A stretch of DNA of 64,000 bases from Drosophila persimilis. Its lineage: Eukaryota; Arthropoda; Insecta; Diptera; Drosophilidae. A model generated the notes under the pieces. That model saw only the letters and a list, made by a program, of their open reading frames with translations. It was not told where the DNA came from and searched no databases. A program made the position numbers and the translations under genes. Positions 30,339 through 43,200 of this stretch are shown here, piece after piece. The stretch is from positions 62,001-126,000 of the forward strand of contig NW_020825288.1 in assembly GCF_003286085.1 (NCBI RefSeq), read 5' to 3'. Position 1 is the first letter of the stretch; every line of letters begins with the position of its first letter.

Positions 30339-33300
30339 ATGGACGCACTTGCTCCAAATCTGACGACCAATAATATGGATGTTATGGATGCTATGGACAA
30401 CTCGGCAAGAGCCGAAGCGGGTGGTGAGTGCGTTACTCAAAATAGTGCTACCGATATAATGACCAGGCCCCTGGGAGGGAACCCCTCCGCAAATGCTTCC
30501 CTCTTCGAACCAATGTTCGACTCAGAGGGGGATGCGGATCTGGCTGAGTTGGAGACGGACTCGCCAGAGAGTACCCTGAGCTCCTTGGGAGCTACGGTGC
30601 TGGAGTTCGAGCGTCGTTTCGTGGACAGGGGTTTATATGTTAGAAAATACCCGCCAATCCCACCAAAAACAGACGCCAACATACAAGAAAAACCGCCATC
30701 AAATACACGTACAAACACGCAGACAAAAATAGCCCCCAGCGAAAGTGCAACGGGTTCCAAAAATAGCGGCGCTTTCGCTCTTACCAAAGAGCATTTAAGT
30801 GCACATAAACATAACAAGAACAAATGTTATGCCCATATGTTTTCGCGCCAAAACATTAGCGAAAACAATAACAATCAAACAACTCACACAAGCATCAGAG
30901 AGAGCGACGCTTGCGCTCTCTCGGCAGCCGAACCCTCGGCGCACAATCAAAACGGAGGCTCGTCACATCAAGCCCCAAAGCGTTTGCCGCCAAACATGCA
31001 CTCACACACTTATGACAAAAAGAGAGATGCTTGCTCTCTCCCGCCGAACCAAAACACAAACACATACAAGAACGAAGCTAGCCTGACCTACGCCAATAAC
31101 AAAACACAAACAAACACACATACTAGCAGAAGCAGAAAATGCTTGCTGCCTACTCTGACTCAGGCGGACGAGCATAACATACAGACAAGGCCTAGTACCA
31201 GAACACAACTGGTAAAGGAATGGCTAATTAGCGTTCCCCCGCTACTGGCCAATGAAATGCCCTCGCCCCTGCCCATTACCCCTATAGCAAAGGATAAATT
31301 GACTACAGATTCGTTTCGCTCGCCGCTCAAAAGAAGATGCGCGGCGATCGAAACGGATACTGATGACGATGACTTCACCTGCCTCACTCTGGACACGCCC
31401 ATGTTCAAGAGCCAATTCGCAAAAAGGCTGCATCATGAGACTCGGCAGATGGAGTCAGATGCTGGGCAAATACGCACACCGTCAAATAGTGTGGTTCCGG
31501 TTCCGGAGGTCCAACATAGGGAGCCCCAAAGGATAGAGGCTGAAAGCCAACAGATGGAAACGGACAATCATCAGCCGCAACATCAGCCAGCCATTAGTAT
31601 AAATATAACGCCCGTCCAACAGTCATTACGCAGCACCAAGGTCCCAACAATCTTCCTGCCCCTGGTGCCTGCAATTATACCCCTGATTAACAAATTGACA
31701 ATAAATCCAAATGTGGGGAAATTCACAACGAAATCGATGGCCAACAGTGGACTTAGAGTCCACTGCGACGACATTTTAACATACAACGCCATTCAGAACG
31801 CCCTAGCTGAAGACAGCACCCAATTGCACACACACCAGCCGCGCAGCGAAAGGGGCTATCGTGTAATAGTGCGTCATTTACATCATACTACTCCCAGCAG
31901 CTGGATAACGGAGGAGCTGGAACGGCTCGGATACACTACCCGGTTTATCCGAGGACTCAAACACCGTTTCAATGGGAGGCCTCTAAACATTTTTGAGGTG
32001 GAGATTCAGCCCAAGGCGGATGGCGGCCATGAGGCAATTCTGGACATTAAAAACCTGGCCAATCAATGCGTCTCCATAGTGAGACAGGCCAAGCCACGCG
32101 ATCCAGCGCAGTGCCATCGGTGCCAGGAGTTTGGGCACACAAAAAACTACTGCAGACGGCCATACAAGTGCATGAAATGCGCAGGAGATCACCCCACAAC
32201 AGCATGCAGGAAACCCAGGCAGGAGGATCCTAAATGCGCGAATTGTAGCGGCAAGCACGTGAGCTGCTACAAGGGTTGTCCCGCCTACAAAAAGGCTCGC
32301 AGCCAGTTAAGGGCAAACCGGCTCATCGCTGAGCAGCAAAGGCAGCAGTACCAACAGCAACGCCAGCAGCCACAGCAGCCAACTGACCAACAACGCCCAC
32401 AAACTCAGCAGCCGAGTCGCCAATCCCAGCAACAACAACAGCAGACAGCAAACACAGGCACCAGAGGCAATGGCAGGCCCTCCTACAGCAGGGTGTTGCG
32501 GTCTGGGAATGCTGAGCAGCAGCAGCAGCCACGCGCGGCAGAACGGCAACAGCCGACGAGCAGTCGTCGTCCTTCCCAACAACAGCAGCCTCATATCCCC
32601 GCCCCCAAGCAACAGCAGTCATCTCAAAAGAAGCGGCCACAACTCCAACAACAACAGCAGCACTCAAACGGCAGACAGGGGGCCAAACCAGCAGCACCAG
32701 CACCAACACCAGCTGCAGCAGCAACGCCCAACACCCGCAGGCCCTTGTATAGCCGAGGAGCGCAAGCCAATCCGGCCGAAAAACATTTGGCCAAGTTCCA
32801 GCAAAATCTAAGGGAAGAGCAGCAGCAGCAACATAAACAAAAACAGCAGCAGCGCGGACACAATTTGGGTCGGCAGCACCAGCAGCAGCACCAGCATCGC
32901 GGCCATCATTCCCAGCCACAGGCCAAGGGGCGCCAATGCCAGCGCGATCAACGGGTGCAGCCAACTCCAAAACGTTTCCAGACGCCGAGAAATCCCCAGC
33001 ATCAGCAGCAGCCAGCCATCCAATGCGATGGCAAGTGTGTGGGACTCCTAAAAGAGTACGCCGTCAAAATTGAAAACTTAGAAAAAAAACTGCAAGAACT
33101 TACCACATTAATTGCAAGCCTGACGGAGGCAAAGGGCAGTGGCTCAGCAGCGGCCAATCCTCCAACACAGACTCCAGCAGCAGCACCAGAAGCAGCACCA
33201 ACACCTACAAGGCCCGCCGCCAATTCACAACCTGACGCCGCAGCCGTATCGGAGGACTCTGATATGGACTGCGAAGCACTCAGCGACGACGGCGACGACC

Positions 33301-33383
33301 AGTGGACGGACGACGATTCAGTTGACGACGAGATAGCGGATATCCTAGACGACTACGATAGCTACTACTCTGACTACTTTTGA
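30339..33383 (+). CDS. gag: Gag (ORF1), 1014 aa, short-linker form
   Basis: The smallest complete gag-only protein. Copy-specific variants are AHKHNKNKC, ARSQLRANR after the knuckles, QLQQQQQHSNGRQ, AKPAAPAPTPAAA and ANPAEKHLAK. The stop is TGACGAG rather than the TGATGAG of most copies, a change shared only with U8. Knuckles, coil and acidic tail are intact. Confidence 0.9.
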   Translation: MDALAPNLTTNNMDVMDAMDNSARAEAGGECVTQNSATDIMTRPLGGNPSANASLFEPMFDSEGDADLAELETDSPESTLSSLGATVLEFERRFVDRGLYVRKYPPIPPKTDANIQEKPPSNTRTNTQTKIAPSESATGSKNSGAFALTKEHLSAHKHNKNKCYAHMFSRQNISENNNNQTTHTSIRESDACALSAAEPSAHNQNGGSSHQAPKRLPPNMHSHTYDKKRDACSLPPNQNTNTYKNEASLTYANNKTQTNTHTSRSRKCLLPTLTQADEHNIQTRPSTRTQLVKEWLISVPPLLANEMPSPLPITPIAKDKLTTDSFRSPLKRRCAAIETDTDDDDFTCLTLDTPMFKSQFAKRLHHETRQMESDAGQIRTPSNSVVPVPEVQHREPQRIEAESQQMETDNHQPQHQPAISINITPVQQSLRSTKVPTIFLPLVPAIIPLINKLTINPNVGKFTTKSMANSGLRVHCDDILTYNAIQNALAEDSTQLHTHQPRSERGYRVIVRHLHHTTPSSWITEELERLGYTTRFIRGLKHRFNGRPLNIFEVEIQPKADGGHEAILDIKNLANQCVSIVRQAKPRDPAQCHRCQEFGHTKNYCRRPYKCMKCAGDHPTTACRKPRQEDPKCANCSGKHVSCYKGCPAYKKARSQLRANRLIAEQQRQQYQQQRQQPQQPTDQQRPQTQQPSRQSQQQQQQTANTGTRGNGRPSYSRVLRSGNAEQQQQPRAAERQQPTSSRRPSQQQQPHIPAPKQQQSSQKKRPQLQQQQQHSNGRQGAKPAAPAPTPAAAATPNTRRPLYSRGAQANPAEKHLAKFQQNLREEQQQQHKQKQQQRGHNLGRQHQQQHQHRGHHSQPQAKGRQCQRDQRVQPTPKRFQTPRNPQHQQQPAIQCDGKCVGLLKEYAVKIENLEKKLQELTTLIASLTEAKGSGSAAANPPTQTPAAAPEAAPTPTRPAANSQPDAAAVSEDSDMDCEALSDDGDDQWTDDDSVDDEIADILDDYDSYYSDYF

Positions 33384-35042
33384 CGAGCCCAAAAGTCGGT
33401 CCTGAGGCAGCCTGACAATCCACCGCACAGGTCCAGAGCAGCCACTGAAACAAACCAAAAATGACGTCAATTCGCATACCAACAAAATATGGACAAAACT
33501 CAAAATAATCACACGTACCTGCCACGCCTCCGACAGATCTGCCCCTCCAGCAGCTGCCCCGTCATCAACACCACACATCTGATGCCAATTGGACGACATT
33601 TTGGGATTTATTGACGACGCTCCTGACAATCCACCGCACAGGTCCAGAGCAGCCACTGTAAACAAACCAAAATGACGTCAATTCACACATCAACACAAAA
33701 TGGTCCAAACTCACTCAAAACATACGTACCTGCCACGCCTCCGATAGATCTGCCTCTCCAGCAGTTGCCACACCAAATTCACCATCCACTTTCTGCCAAA
33801 TGGGCGAAATTCGAAGGCCCTTTCGCCGTCGCCAACAACATCCAGTCCTCAGGCTGCCGCTAAAAAGAAGAAAAACATCAATACACAGTTCAACACAAAA
33901 TGGTCCAATCACTCACAAAATATACGTACCTGCCACGCCTCCGATAGAGCTGCCTCTCCAGCAGGTGCCACGCCAAATTCGCCATCAAATTCCTGCCAAA
34001 TGGGCGAAATTTGAGGGCCCTATCGTCGTCGCCATCAACATTCAGGCTGCCGCTAAAAAGAAGAAAACATCAATTCACGCATCAACACAAAATAGCCAAT
34101 ACTTTTACTAATCACACTTACCTGTCAATACACTCACAGATCAGCCTCTCAGTACCTGCCTCGCCACCAACCGCAACATTTTGTTGCAAGTTGGGCCCAA
34201 TTTGGACGCCCCTCCGACAACGCTGCCAGCAACCGATGGCCGTGACGTCACGCCATCATCACAAAACAGCAGCGGCAATCCAACGACGAGGCCAGCCAAT
34301 ACAGTCGACTCTGGCCAGCGCTCCATCTCCATCTACATCGACAGTGCATCCTGGGTGGCCGGACCAGCAGCCACTCGGATGCAGCCAATCCGCACTCATA
34401 TGCGGCCATCTCCACTGCGGCCGTTTCCACTGGCCAACGCACCCCGATTGGCCGGACCAGTGTCAATCCCCAGTTCTCCAGGTAGAAGCAACGTGGGCGG
34501 CCGGACCAGAGTCGCTCATCAAGCTCCATCTCCATTCACGCCAACTCCTGGATCCTGCCTCTGTCAATTCCGATGCCGCAGATGCGTGATCTGCAGCATC
34601 ACATACACTTGCACATCCAGCGCTGAGGCGGATGCGCCCTGTGCCATCCACACTGCTCCAGACGACGATGATGATCCTCCAGTACCTGAAATAGAAAATA
34701 AATAGAATTAAATTAGCCTATAAATGTCATTAATGTTGCAATTTGTCCAAATACTCATCTCTTTGTTTGTATAAATGTACGTCAATTATTGCGAATGTCA
34801 AAATAGGGCTACCAGACTGTAATACTGATAGAATGTAAACATGTCTGTAGATGTTAATGTTAATGTAATGTTAATGTCAATTGCCCGCAAAAATTCAAAA
34901 GAACATCATTGTTGTAAGTTAAGCTTAAATGTAAATTGCCGAAGTACTGGTAATAAGAAAAGCTGGAAATAAACTCCGCCAGTAGCAAAGCTGGCGGGCG
35001 AGTGTGCGCATCGTAGGCGTGCACGCGCATCTAATTACATCG
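33384..35042 (+). other. 3' UTR of U6 with four minus-strand intron-like segments
   Basis: Minus-strand GT...AG segments: 33445-33518 (74 nt), 33656-33729 (74), 33860-33929 (70) and 34053-34121 (69). The next acceptor AG is at 34686-34687. Hairpin 34976-34997. The end carries GAAGTACTGGTAATAAG. Confidence 0.7.
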
Positions 35043-35284
35043 AAAAAAAAAAGTGACTTGTGTTTTTTGTTGTTTTATGTGGAACTTTAAATGTTTTTAA
35101 ATACATGTTTCAACCGGGACTAAATTAAATGAAACTAAATAAACAATATGTGCCAAATAATTGCAAATAATGCAATATAATCATCTGTGATCGTGCCTTA
35201 ATTCAGTGAAGCCAATAAACCCAACTGGAAGAACTGAAAGAGGAAGGAAAAGCAAGCTACTGAGTACCTGGACCAGGCCACCAA

Positions 35285-38200
35285 ATGGACGCACTTGCTC
35301 CAAATCTGACGACCAATAATATGGATGTTATGGATGATATGGACAACTCGGCAAGAGCCGAAGCGGGTGGTGAGTGCGTTACTCAAATAAGTTCTGCCGT
35401 CATATCGACCAGGCCCCTGGGAGGGAACCCCTCCGCAAATGCTTCCCTCTTCGAACCAATGTTCGACTCAGAGGGGGATGCGGATCTGGCTGAGTTGGAG
35501 ACGGACTCGCCAGAGAGTACCCTGAGCTCCTTGGGAGCTACGGTGCTGGAGTTCGAGCGTCGTTTCGTGGACAGGGGTTTATATGTTAGAAAATACCCGC
35601 CAATCCCACCAAAAACAGACGCCAACATACAAGAAAAACCGCCATCAAATACACGTACAAACACGCAGACAAAAATAGTTCCCAGCGAAAGTGCAACGGG
35701 TTCCAAAAATAGCGGCGCTTTCGCTCTTACCAAAGAGCATTTAAGTGCACATAAACAAAACAAGAACAAATGTTATGCCCATATGTTTTCGCGCCAAAAC
35801 ATTAGCGAAAACAATAACAATCAAACAACTCACACAAGCATCAGAGAGAGCGACGCTTGCGCTCTCTCGGCAGCCGAACCCTCGGCGCACAATCAAAACG
35901 GAGGCTCGTCACATCAAGCCCCAAAGCGTTTGCCGCCAAACATGCACTCACACACTTATGACAAAAAGAGAGATGCTTGCTCTCTCCCGCCGAACCAAAA
36001 CACAAACACATACAAGAACGAAGCTAGCCTGACCTACGCCAATAACAAAACACAAACAAACACACATACTAGCAGAAGCAGAAAATGCTTGCTGCCTACT
36101 CTGACTCAGGCGGACGAGCATAACATACAGACAAGGCCTAGTACCAGAACACAACTGGTAAAGGAATGGCTAATTAGCGTTCCCCCGCTACTGGCCAATG
36201 AAATGCCCTCGCCCCTGCCCATTACCCCTATAGCAAAGGATAAATTGACTACAGATTCGTTTCGCTCGCCGCTCAAAAGAAGATGCGCGGCGATCGAAAC
36301 GGATACTGATGACGATGACTTCACCTGCCTCACTCTGGACACGCCCATGTTCAAGAGCCAATTCGCAAAAAGGCTGCATCATGAGACTCGGCAGATGGAG
36401 TCAGATGCTGGCCAAATAAGCACACCGCCAAACACTGAGGTTCCGGTCCCACCAAGTGAGGTCCAACATAGGGAGCCTCAAAGGGAGGAGTCTGAACGCA
36501 ACATCAGCCGCAACATCAGCCATCAGACACAACATCAGCCAGACATTAGTATAAATTTAACGCCAGTCCAACCGTCATTACGCAGAACCAAGGTCCCAAC
36601 AATCTTCCTGCCCCTGGTGCCTGCAATTATACCCCTGATTAACAAATTGACAATAAATCCAAATGTGGGGAAATTCACAACGAAATCGATGGCCAACAGT
36701 GGACTTAGAGTCCACTGCGACGACATTTTAACATACAACGCCATTCAGAACGCCCTAGCTGAAGACAGCACCCAATTGCACACACACCAGCCGCGCAGCG
36801 AAAGGGGCTATCGTGTAATAGTGCGTCATTTACATCACACTACTCCCAGCAGCTGGATAACGGAGGAGCTGGAACGGCTCGGATACACTACCCGGTTTAT
36901 CCGAGGACTCAAACATCGTTTTAATGGGAGGCCTCTAAATATTTTTGAGGTGGAGATTCAGCCCAAGGCGGATGGCGGCCATGAGGCAATTCTGGACATT
37001 AAAAACCTGGCCAATCAATGCGTCTCCATAGTGAGACAGGCCAAGCCACGCGATCCAGCTCAATGCCATCGGTGCCAGGAGTTTGGGCATACAAAAAACT
37101 ACTGCAGACGGCCATACAAGTGTATGAAATGCGCAGGAGATCACCCCACAACAGCATGCAGGAAACCCAGGCAGGAGGATCCCAAATGCGCCAATTGTAG
37201 CGGCAAGCACGTGAGCTGCTACAAGGGTTGTCCCGCCTACAAAAAGGCCCGCAGCCATCTAAGGGCAAACCGGCTCATCGCTGAGCAGCAAAGGCAGCAG
37301 TACCAACAGCAACGCCAGCAGCCACAGCAGCCACAGCAGCCAACTGACCAACAACGTCCACAAACTCAGCAGCCGAGTCGCCAATCCCAATCCCAGCAAC
37401 AACAGCAGACAGCAAACACAGGCACCAGAGGTAATGGCAGGCCTTCCTACAGCAGGGTGTTGCGGTCCGGGAATGCTGAGCAGCAGCAGCAGCCACGAGC
37501 GGCAGAACGGCAACAGCCGACGAGCAGTCGTCGTCCTTCCCAACAACAGCAGCCTCATATCCCCGCCCCCAAACAACAGCAGTCATCTCAAAAGAAGCGG
37601 CCACAACACCAACAACAACAGCAGCACTCAAGCGGCAGACAGGGGGCCAAAGCAGCACCAACACCAGCTGCAGCAGCAACGCCCAACACCCGCAGGCCCT
37701 TGTATAGCCGAGGAGCGCAAGCCAATCCGGCCGAAAAACATTTGGCCAAGTTCCAGCAAAATCTAAGGGAAGAGCAGCAGCAGCAACATAAACAAAAACA
37801 GCAGCAGCGCGGACACAATTTGGGTCGGCAGCACCAGCAGCAGCACCAGCATCGCGGCCATCATTCCCAGCCACAGGCCAAGGGGCGCCAATGCCAGCGC
37901 GATCAACGGGTGCAGCCAACTCCAAATCGTTTCCAGACGCCAAGAAATCCCCAGCATCAGCAGCAGCCAGCCATCCAATGCGATGGCAAGTGTGTGGAAA
38001 CCTTAAAAGAGTACGCCGTCAAAATAGAAAACTTGGAGAAAAGACTGCAAGAGCTTACCATACTAATTGCAAGCCTGACGGAGGCAAAGGGCAGTGGCTC
38101 AGCAGCGGCCAATCCTCCAACACAGACTCCAGCAGCAGCACCAGAAGCAGCACCAACACCTACAAGGCCCGCCGCCAATTCACAACCTGACGCCGCAGCC

Positions 38201-38338
38201 GTATCGGAGGACTCTGATATGGACTGCGAAGCACTCAGCGACGATGGCGACGACCAGTGGACGGACGACGATTCAGTTGACGACGAGATAGCGGATATCC
38301 TAGACGACTACGATAGCTACTACTCTGACTACTTTTGA
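35285..38338 (+). CDS. gag: Gag (ORF1), 1017 aa, same protein as U5 and U11
   Basis: Residue-for-residue the same as the U5 Gag, including the divergent STPPNTEVPVPPSEVQ segment and the doubled PQQPQQP unit. Function as for U1. Identity at synonymous sites as well as residues (by eye) means the copy is very recent or has been homogenised. Confidence 0.9.
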   Translation: MDALAPNLTTNNMDVMDDMDNSARAEAGGECVTQISSAVISTRPLGGNPSANASLFEPMFDSEGDADLAELETDSPESTLSSLGATVLEFERRFVDRGLYVRKYPPIPPKTDANIQEKPPSNTRTNTQTKIVPSESATGSKNSGAFALTKEHLSAHKQNKNKCYAHMFSRQNISENNNNQTTHTSIRESDACALSAAEPSAHNQNGGSSHQAPKRLPPNMHSHTYDKKRDACSLPPNQNTNTYKNEASLTYANNKTQTNTHTSRSRKCLLPTLTQADEHNIQTRPSTRTQLVKEWLISVPPLLANEMPSPLPITPIAKDKLTTDSFRSPLKRRCAAIETDTDDDDFTCLTLDTPMFKSQFAKRLHHETRQMESDAGQISTPPNTEVPVPPSEVQHREPQREESERNISRNISHQTQHQPDISINLTPVQPSLRRTKVPTIFLPLVPAIIPLINKLTINPNVGKFTTKSMANSGLRVHCDDILTYNAIQNALAEDSTQLHTHQPRSERGYRVIVRHLHHTTPSSWITEELERLGYTTRFIRGLKHRFNGRPLNIFEVEIQPKADGGHEAILDIKNLANQCVSIVRQAKPRDPAQCHRCQEFGHTKNYCRRPYKCMKCAGDHPTTACRKPRQEDPKCANCSGKHVSCYKGCPAYKKARSHLRANRLIAEQQRQQYQQQRQQPQQPQQPTDQQRPQTQQPSRQSQSQQQQQTANTGTRGNGRPSYSRVLRSGNAEQQQQPRAAERQQPTSSRRPSQQQQPHIPAPKQQQSSQKKRPQHQQQQQHSSGRQGAKAAPTPAAAATPNTRRPLYSRGAQANPAEKHLAKFQQNLREEQQQQHKQKQQQRGHNLGRQHQQQHQHRGHHSQPQAKGRQCQRDQRVQPTPNRFQTPRNPQHQQQPAIQCDGKCVETLKEYAVKIENLEKRLQELTILIASLTEAKGSGSAAANPPTQTPAAAPEAAPTPTRPAANSQPDAAAVSEDSDMDCEALSDDGDDQWTDDDSVDDEIADILDDYDSYYSDYF

Positions 38339-39997
38339 TGAGCCCAAAAGTCGGTCCTGAGGCAGCCTGACAATCCACCGCACAGGTCCAGAGCAGCCAC
38401 TGAAATAATACAAAATGACGTCAATACACTCATCAACACAATATGGACAAAACTCAAAATAATCACACGTACCTGCCACGCCTCCGACAGATCTGCCCCT
38501 CCAGCAGCTGCCCCGTCATCAACACCACACATCTGATGCCAATTGGACGACATTTAAGGATTTATTGACGACGCTCCTGACAATCCACCGCACAGGTCCA
38601 GAGCAGCCACTGTAAACAAACCAAAACGACGTCAATACACACATCAACACAAAATGGTCCAAATACACACAAAACATACGTACCTGCCACGCCTCCGATA
38701 GAGCTGCCTCTCCAGCAGTTGCCACACCAAATTTACCATCCACTTTGTGCCAAATGGGCGAAATTCGAAGGCCATTTCGCCGTCGCCAACAACATCCAGT
38801 CACAGGCCGCCGCTAAAATGAGAAAAAACATCAATACACACTTCAACACAAAATGGACCAAACACACATAAAACATACGTACCTGCCACGCCTCCGATAG
38901 AGCTGCCTCTCCAGCAGTTGCCACACCAATTTCGCCATCAAATTCCTGCCAAATGGGCGAAATTTGAAGGCCCTATCGTCGTCGCCATCAACATCCAGAC
39001 TGCCGCTAAAAAGAAGAAAAAACATCAATTCACGCATCAACACAAAATAGCCAATACTTTTACTAATCACACTTACCTGTCAATACACTCACAGATCAGC
39101 CTCTCCAGTACCTGCCTCGCCACCAACTGCAACATTGTGTTGCAAGTTGGGCCCAATTTGGACGCCCCTCTGACAACGCTGCCAGCAACCGATGGCCGTG
39201 ACGTCACGCCATCATCATCACAAAACAGCAGCAGCAGCTGCAGACGACAATGGCCAGCGCGCCATCTCCATCTCCATCTGCATCGACAATGCATCCTGGG
39301 TGGCCGGACCAGCAGCCACTCGGATGCAGCCAATCCGCACTCATATGCGGCCATCTCCACTGCGGCCATTTCCACTGGCCAACGTACACCGATTGGCCGG
39401 ACCAGTGCCAATCCCCAGATCTCCAGGTAGAGGCGGCGTGGGCGGCCGGAACAGAGTCGCTCGCCAAACATCATCACCATCTCCATTCACGCCAACTCCT
39501 GGATCCTGCTTCTGCCAATTCTGATGCCGCAGCAACAATCTGCTGCATCACACACTCGTGCACATCCAGCGCTGAGGCGGATGCGCCCTGTGCCATCCAC
39601 ACCACTCCAGACGACGATGATGATCCTCCAGTACCTGAAATAGAAAATAAATAGAATTAAATTAGCCTATAAATGTCATTAATGTTGCAATTTGTCCAAA
39701 TACTCATCTCTTTGTTTGTATAAATGTACGTCAATAATTGCGAATGTCAAAATAGGGCTACCAGACTGTAATACTGATAGAATGTAAACATGTCTGTAGA
39801 TGTTAATGTTAATGTTAATGTAATGTTAATGTCAATTGCCCGCAAAAATTCAAAAGAACATCATTGTTGTAAGTTAAGCTTAAATGTAAATTGCCGAAGT
39901 TATGGTAATAAGAAAAGCTGGAAATAAACTCCGCCAGTAGCAAAGCTGGCGGGCGAGTGTGCGCATCGTAGGCGTGCACGCGCATCTAATTACATCG
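38339..39997 (+). other. 3' UTR of U7 with four minus-strand intron-like segments
   Basis: Minus-strand GT...AG segments: 38400-38472 (73 nt), 38610-38683 (74), 38813-38882 (70) and 39006-39076 (71). The next acceptor AG is at 39635-39636. Hairpin 39931-39952. Confidence 0.7.
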
Positions 39998-40234
39998 AAA
40001 AAAAAAAAAAAGTGACTTGTGTTTTTTGTTGTTTTATGTGGAACTTTAAATGTATTAAAATACATGTTTAAACCGGGACTAAATTAAATGGAAACTAAAT
40101 AAACAATATGTGCCAAATAATTGCAAATAATGCAATATAATCATCTGTAATCGTGCCGTAATAGTGAAGCCAATAAACCCAACTGGAGGAAAGAGGAAAA
40201 GCAAAGCAACTGAGTACCTGGACCAGGCCATCAA

Positions 40235-43200
40235 ATGGACGCACTTGCTCCAAATCTGACGACCAATAATATGGATGTTATGGATGCTATGGACAACTCG
40301 GCAAGAGCCGAAGCGGGTGGTGAGTGCGTTACTCAAAATAGTGCTACCGATATAATGACCAGGCCCCTGGGAGGGAACCCCTCCGCAAATGCTTCCCTCT
40401 TCGAACCAATGTTCGACTCAGAGGGGGATGCGGATCTGGCTGAGTTGGAGACGGACTCGCCAGAGAGTACCCTGAGCTCCTTGGGAGCTACGGTGCTGGA
40501 GTTCGAGCGTCGTTTCGTGGACAGGGGTTTATATGTTAGAAAATACCCGCCAATCCCACCAAAAACAGACGCCAACATACAAGAAAAACCGCCATCAAAT
40601 ACACGTACAAACACGCAGACAAAAATAGTTCCCAGCGAAAGCGCAACGGGTTCCCAAAATAGCGGCGCTTCCGCTCTTACCAAAGAGCATTTAAGTGCAC
40701 ATAAACAAAACAAGAACAAATGTTATGCCCATATGTTTTCGCGCCAAAACATTAGCGAAAACAAAAACAAGCAAACAACTCACACAAGCATCAGAGAGAG
40801 CGACGCTTGCGCTCTCTCGGCAGCCGAACCCTTGGCGCACAATCAAAACGGAGGCTCGTCACATCAAGCCCCAAAGCGTTTGCCGCCAAACATGCACTCA
40901 CACACTTATGACAAAAAGAGAGATGCTTGCTCTCTCCCGCCGAACCAAAACACAAACACATACAAGAACGAAGCTAGCCTGACCTACGCCAATAACAAAA
41001 CAAAGACAAACACACTGACTTATGCCGAAACTGTAAACGGCATAAAGAAAAACAATGACCAGCAACAGCAACAAAGTTTGACGACAGCTGAACGCAATAA
41101 TACTAGCAGAAGCAGAAAATGCTTGCTGCCTACTCTGACTCAGGCGGACGAGCATAACATACAGACAAGGCCTAGTACCAGAACTCAACTGGTAAAGGAA
41201 TGGCTAATTAGCGTTCCCCCGCTACTGGCCAATGAAATGCCCTCGCCCCTGCCCATTACCCCTATATCAAAGGATAAATTGACTACTAATTCGTTTCGCT
41301 CGCCGCTCAAAAGAAGATGCGCGGCGATCGAAACGGATACAGATGACGATGACTTCACCTGCCTCACTCTGGACACGCCCATGTTCAAGAGCCAATTCGC
41401 GAAAAGGCTGCATCATGAGACCCGGCAGATGGAGTCAGATGCTGGGCAAATAAGCTCACTGTCAAATAGTGTGGTTCCGGTTCCGGAGGCCCAACATAGG
41501 GAGCCCCAAAGGATAGAGGCTGAAAGCCAACAGATGGAAACGGACAATCATCAGCCGCAACATCAGCCAGCCATTAGTATAAATATAACGCCCGTCCAAC
41601 AGTCATTACGCAGCACCCAGGTCCCAACAATCTTCCTGCCCCTGGTGCCTGCAATTTTACCCCTGATTAACAAATTGACAACAAATCCAAATGTGGGGAA
41701 ATTCACAACGAAATCGATGGCCAACAGTGGACTTAGAGTCCACTGCGACGACATTATAACATACAACGCCATTCAGAACGCCCTAGCTGAAGACAGCACC
41801 CAATTGCACACACACCAGCCGCGCAGTGAAAGGGGCTATCGTGTAATAGTGCGTCATTTACATCACACTACTCCCAGCAGCTGGATAACGGAGGAGCTTG
41901 AACGACTCGGATTTACTGCCCGGTTTATCCGAGGATTAAAACATCGTTTTAATGGGAGGCCTCTAAATATTTTTGAGGTCGAAATTCAGCCCAAGGCGGA
42001 TGGCGGCCATGAGACAATTCTTGACATTAAAAACCTGGCCAATCAATGCGTCTCCATAGTGAGACAGGCCAAGCCACGCGATCCAGCACAATGCCATCGG
42101 TGCCAGGAGTTTGGGCACACCAAAAACTATTGCAGACGGCCATACAAGTGCATGAAATGCGCAGGAGATCACCCCACAACAGCATGCAGGAAACCCAGGC
42201 AGGAGGATCCCAAATGCGCGAATTGTAGCGGCAAGCACGTGAGCTGCTACAAGGGTTGTCCCGCCTACAAAAAGGCCCGCAGCCATCTAAGGGCAAACCG
42301 GCTCATCGCTGAGCAGCAAAGGCAGCAGTACCAACAGCAACGCCAGCAGCCACAGCAGCCAACTGACCAACAACGCCCACAAACTCAGCAGCCGAGTCGC
42401 CAATCCCAGCAACAACAACAGCAGACAGCAAACACAGGCACCAGAGGCAATGGCAGGCCCTCCTACAGCAGGGTGTTGCGGTCTGGGAATGCTGAGCAGC
42501 AGCAGCAGCCACGCGCGGCAGAACGGCAACAGCCGACGAGCAGTCGTCGTCCTTCCCAACAACAGCAGCCTCATATCCCCGCCCCCAAGCAACAGCAGTC
42601 ATCTCAAAAGAAGCGGCCACAACTCCAACAACAACAGCAGCACTCAAACGGCAGACAGGGGGCCAAACCAGCAGCACCAGCACCAACACCAGCTGCAGCA
42701 GCAACGCCCAACACCCGCAGGCCCTTGTATAGCCGAGGAGCGCAAGCCAATCCGGCCGAAAAACATTTGGCCAAGTTCCAGCAAAATCTAAGGGAAGAGC
42801 AGCAGCAGCAACATAAACAAAAACAGCAGCAGCGCGGACACAATTTGGGTCGGCAGCACCAGCAGCAGCACCAGCATCGCGGCCATCATTCCCAGCCACA
42901 GGCCAAGGGGCGCCAATGCCAGCGCGATCAACGGGTGCAGCCAACTCCAAAACGTTTCCAGACGCCGAGAAATCCCCAGCATCAGCAGCAGCCAGCCATC
43001 CAATGCGATGGCAAGTGTGTGGGACTCCTAAAAGAGTACGCCGTCAAAATTGAAAACTTAGAAAAAAAACTGCAAGAACTTACCACATTAATTGCAAGCC
43101 TGACGGAGGCAAAGGGCAGTGGCTCAGCAGCGGCCAATCCTCCAACACAGACTCCAGCAGCAGCACCAGAAGCAGCACCAACACCTACAAGGCCCGCCGC

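Larger units (their letters stand above)
30117..35052 (+). mobile_element. U6: full-length gag-only HeT-A-like element
   Basis: 4936 nt: 5' UTR 30117-30338 (222 nt, GTAACCGTGCCGTAATAG), gag 30339-33383, 3' UTR 33384-35042 and A10 tail 35043-35052. Its 3' half (late gag and 3' UTR) recurs in U8. Confidence 0.87.
35053..40011 (+). mobile_element. U7: near-identical duplicate of U5
   Basis: 4959 nt: 5' UTR 35053-35284 (232 nt), gag 35285-38338, 3' UTR 38339-39997 and A14 tail 39998-40011. It matches U5 at an offset of 9891 nt. The only difference I found is the tail (A14 instead of A10). The A14 tail and the following 5' UTR match the U3/U4 junction. Confidence 0.88.
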
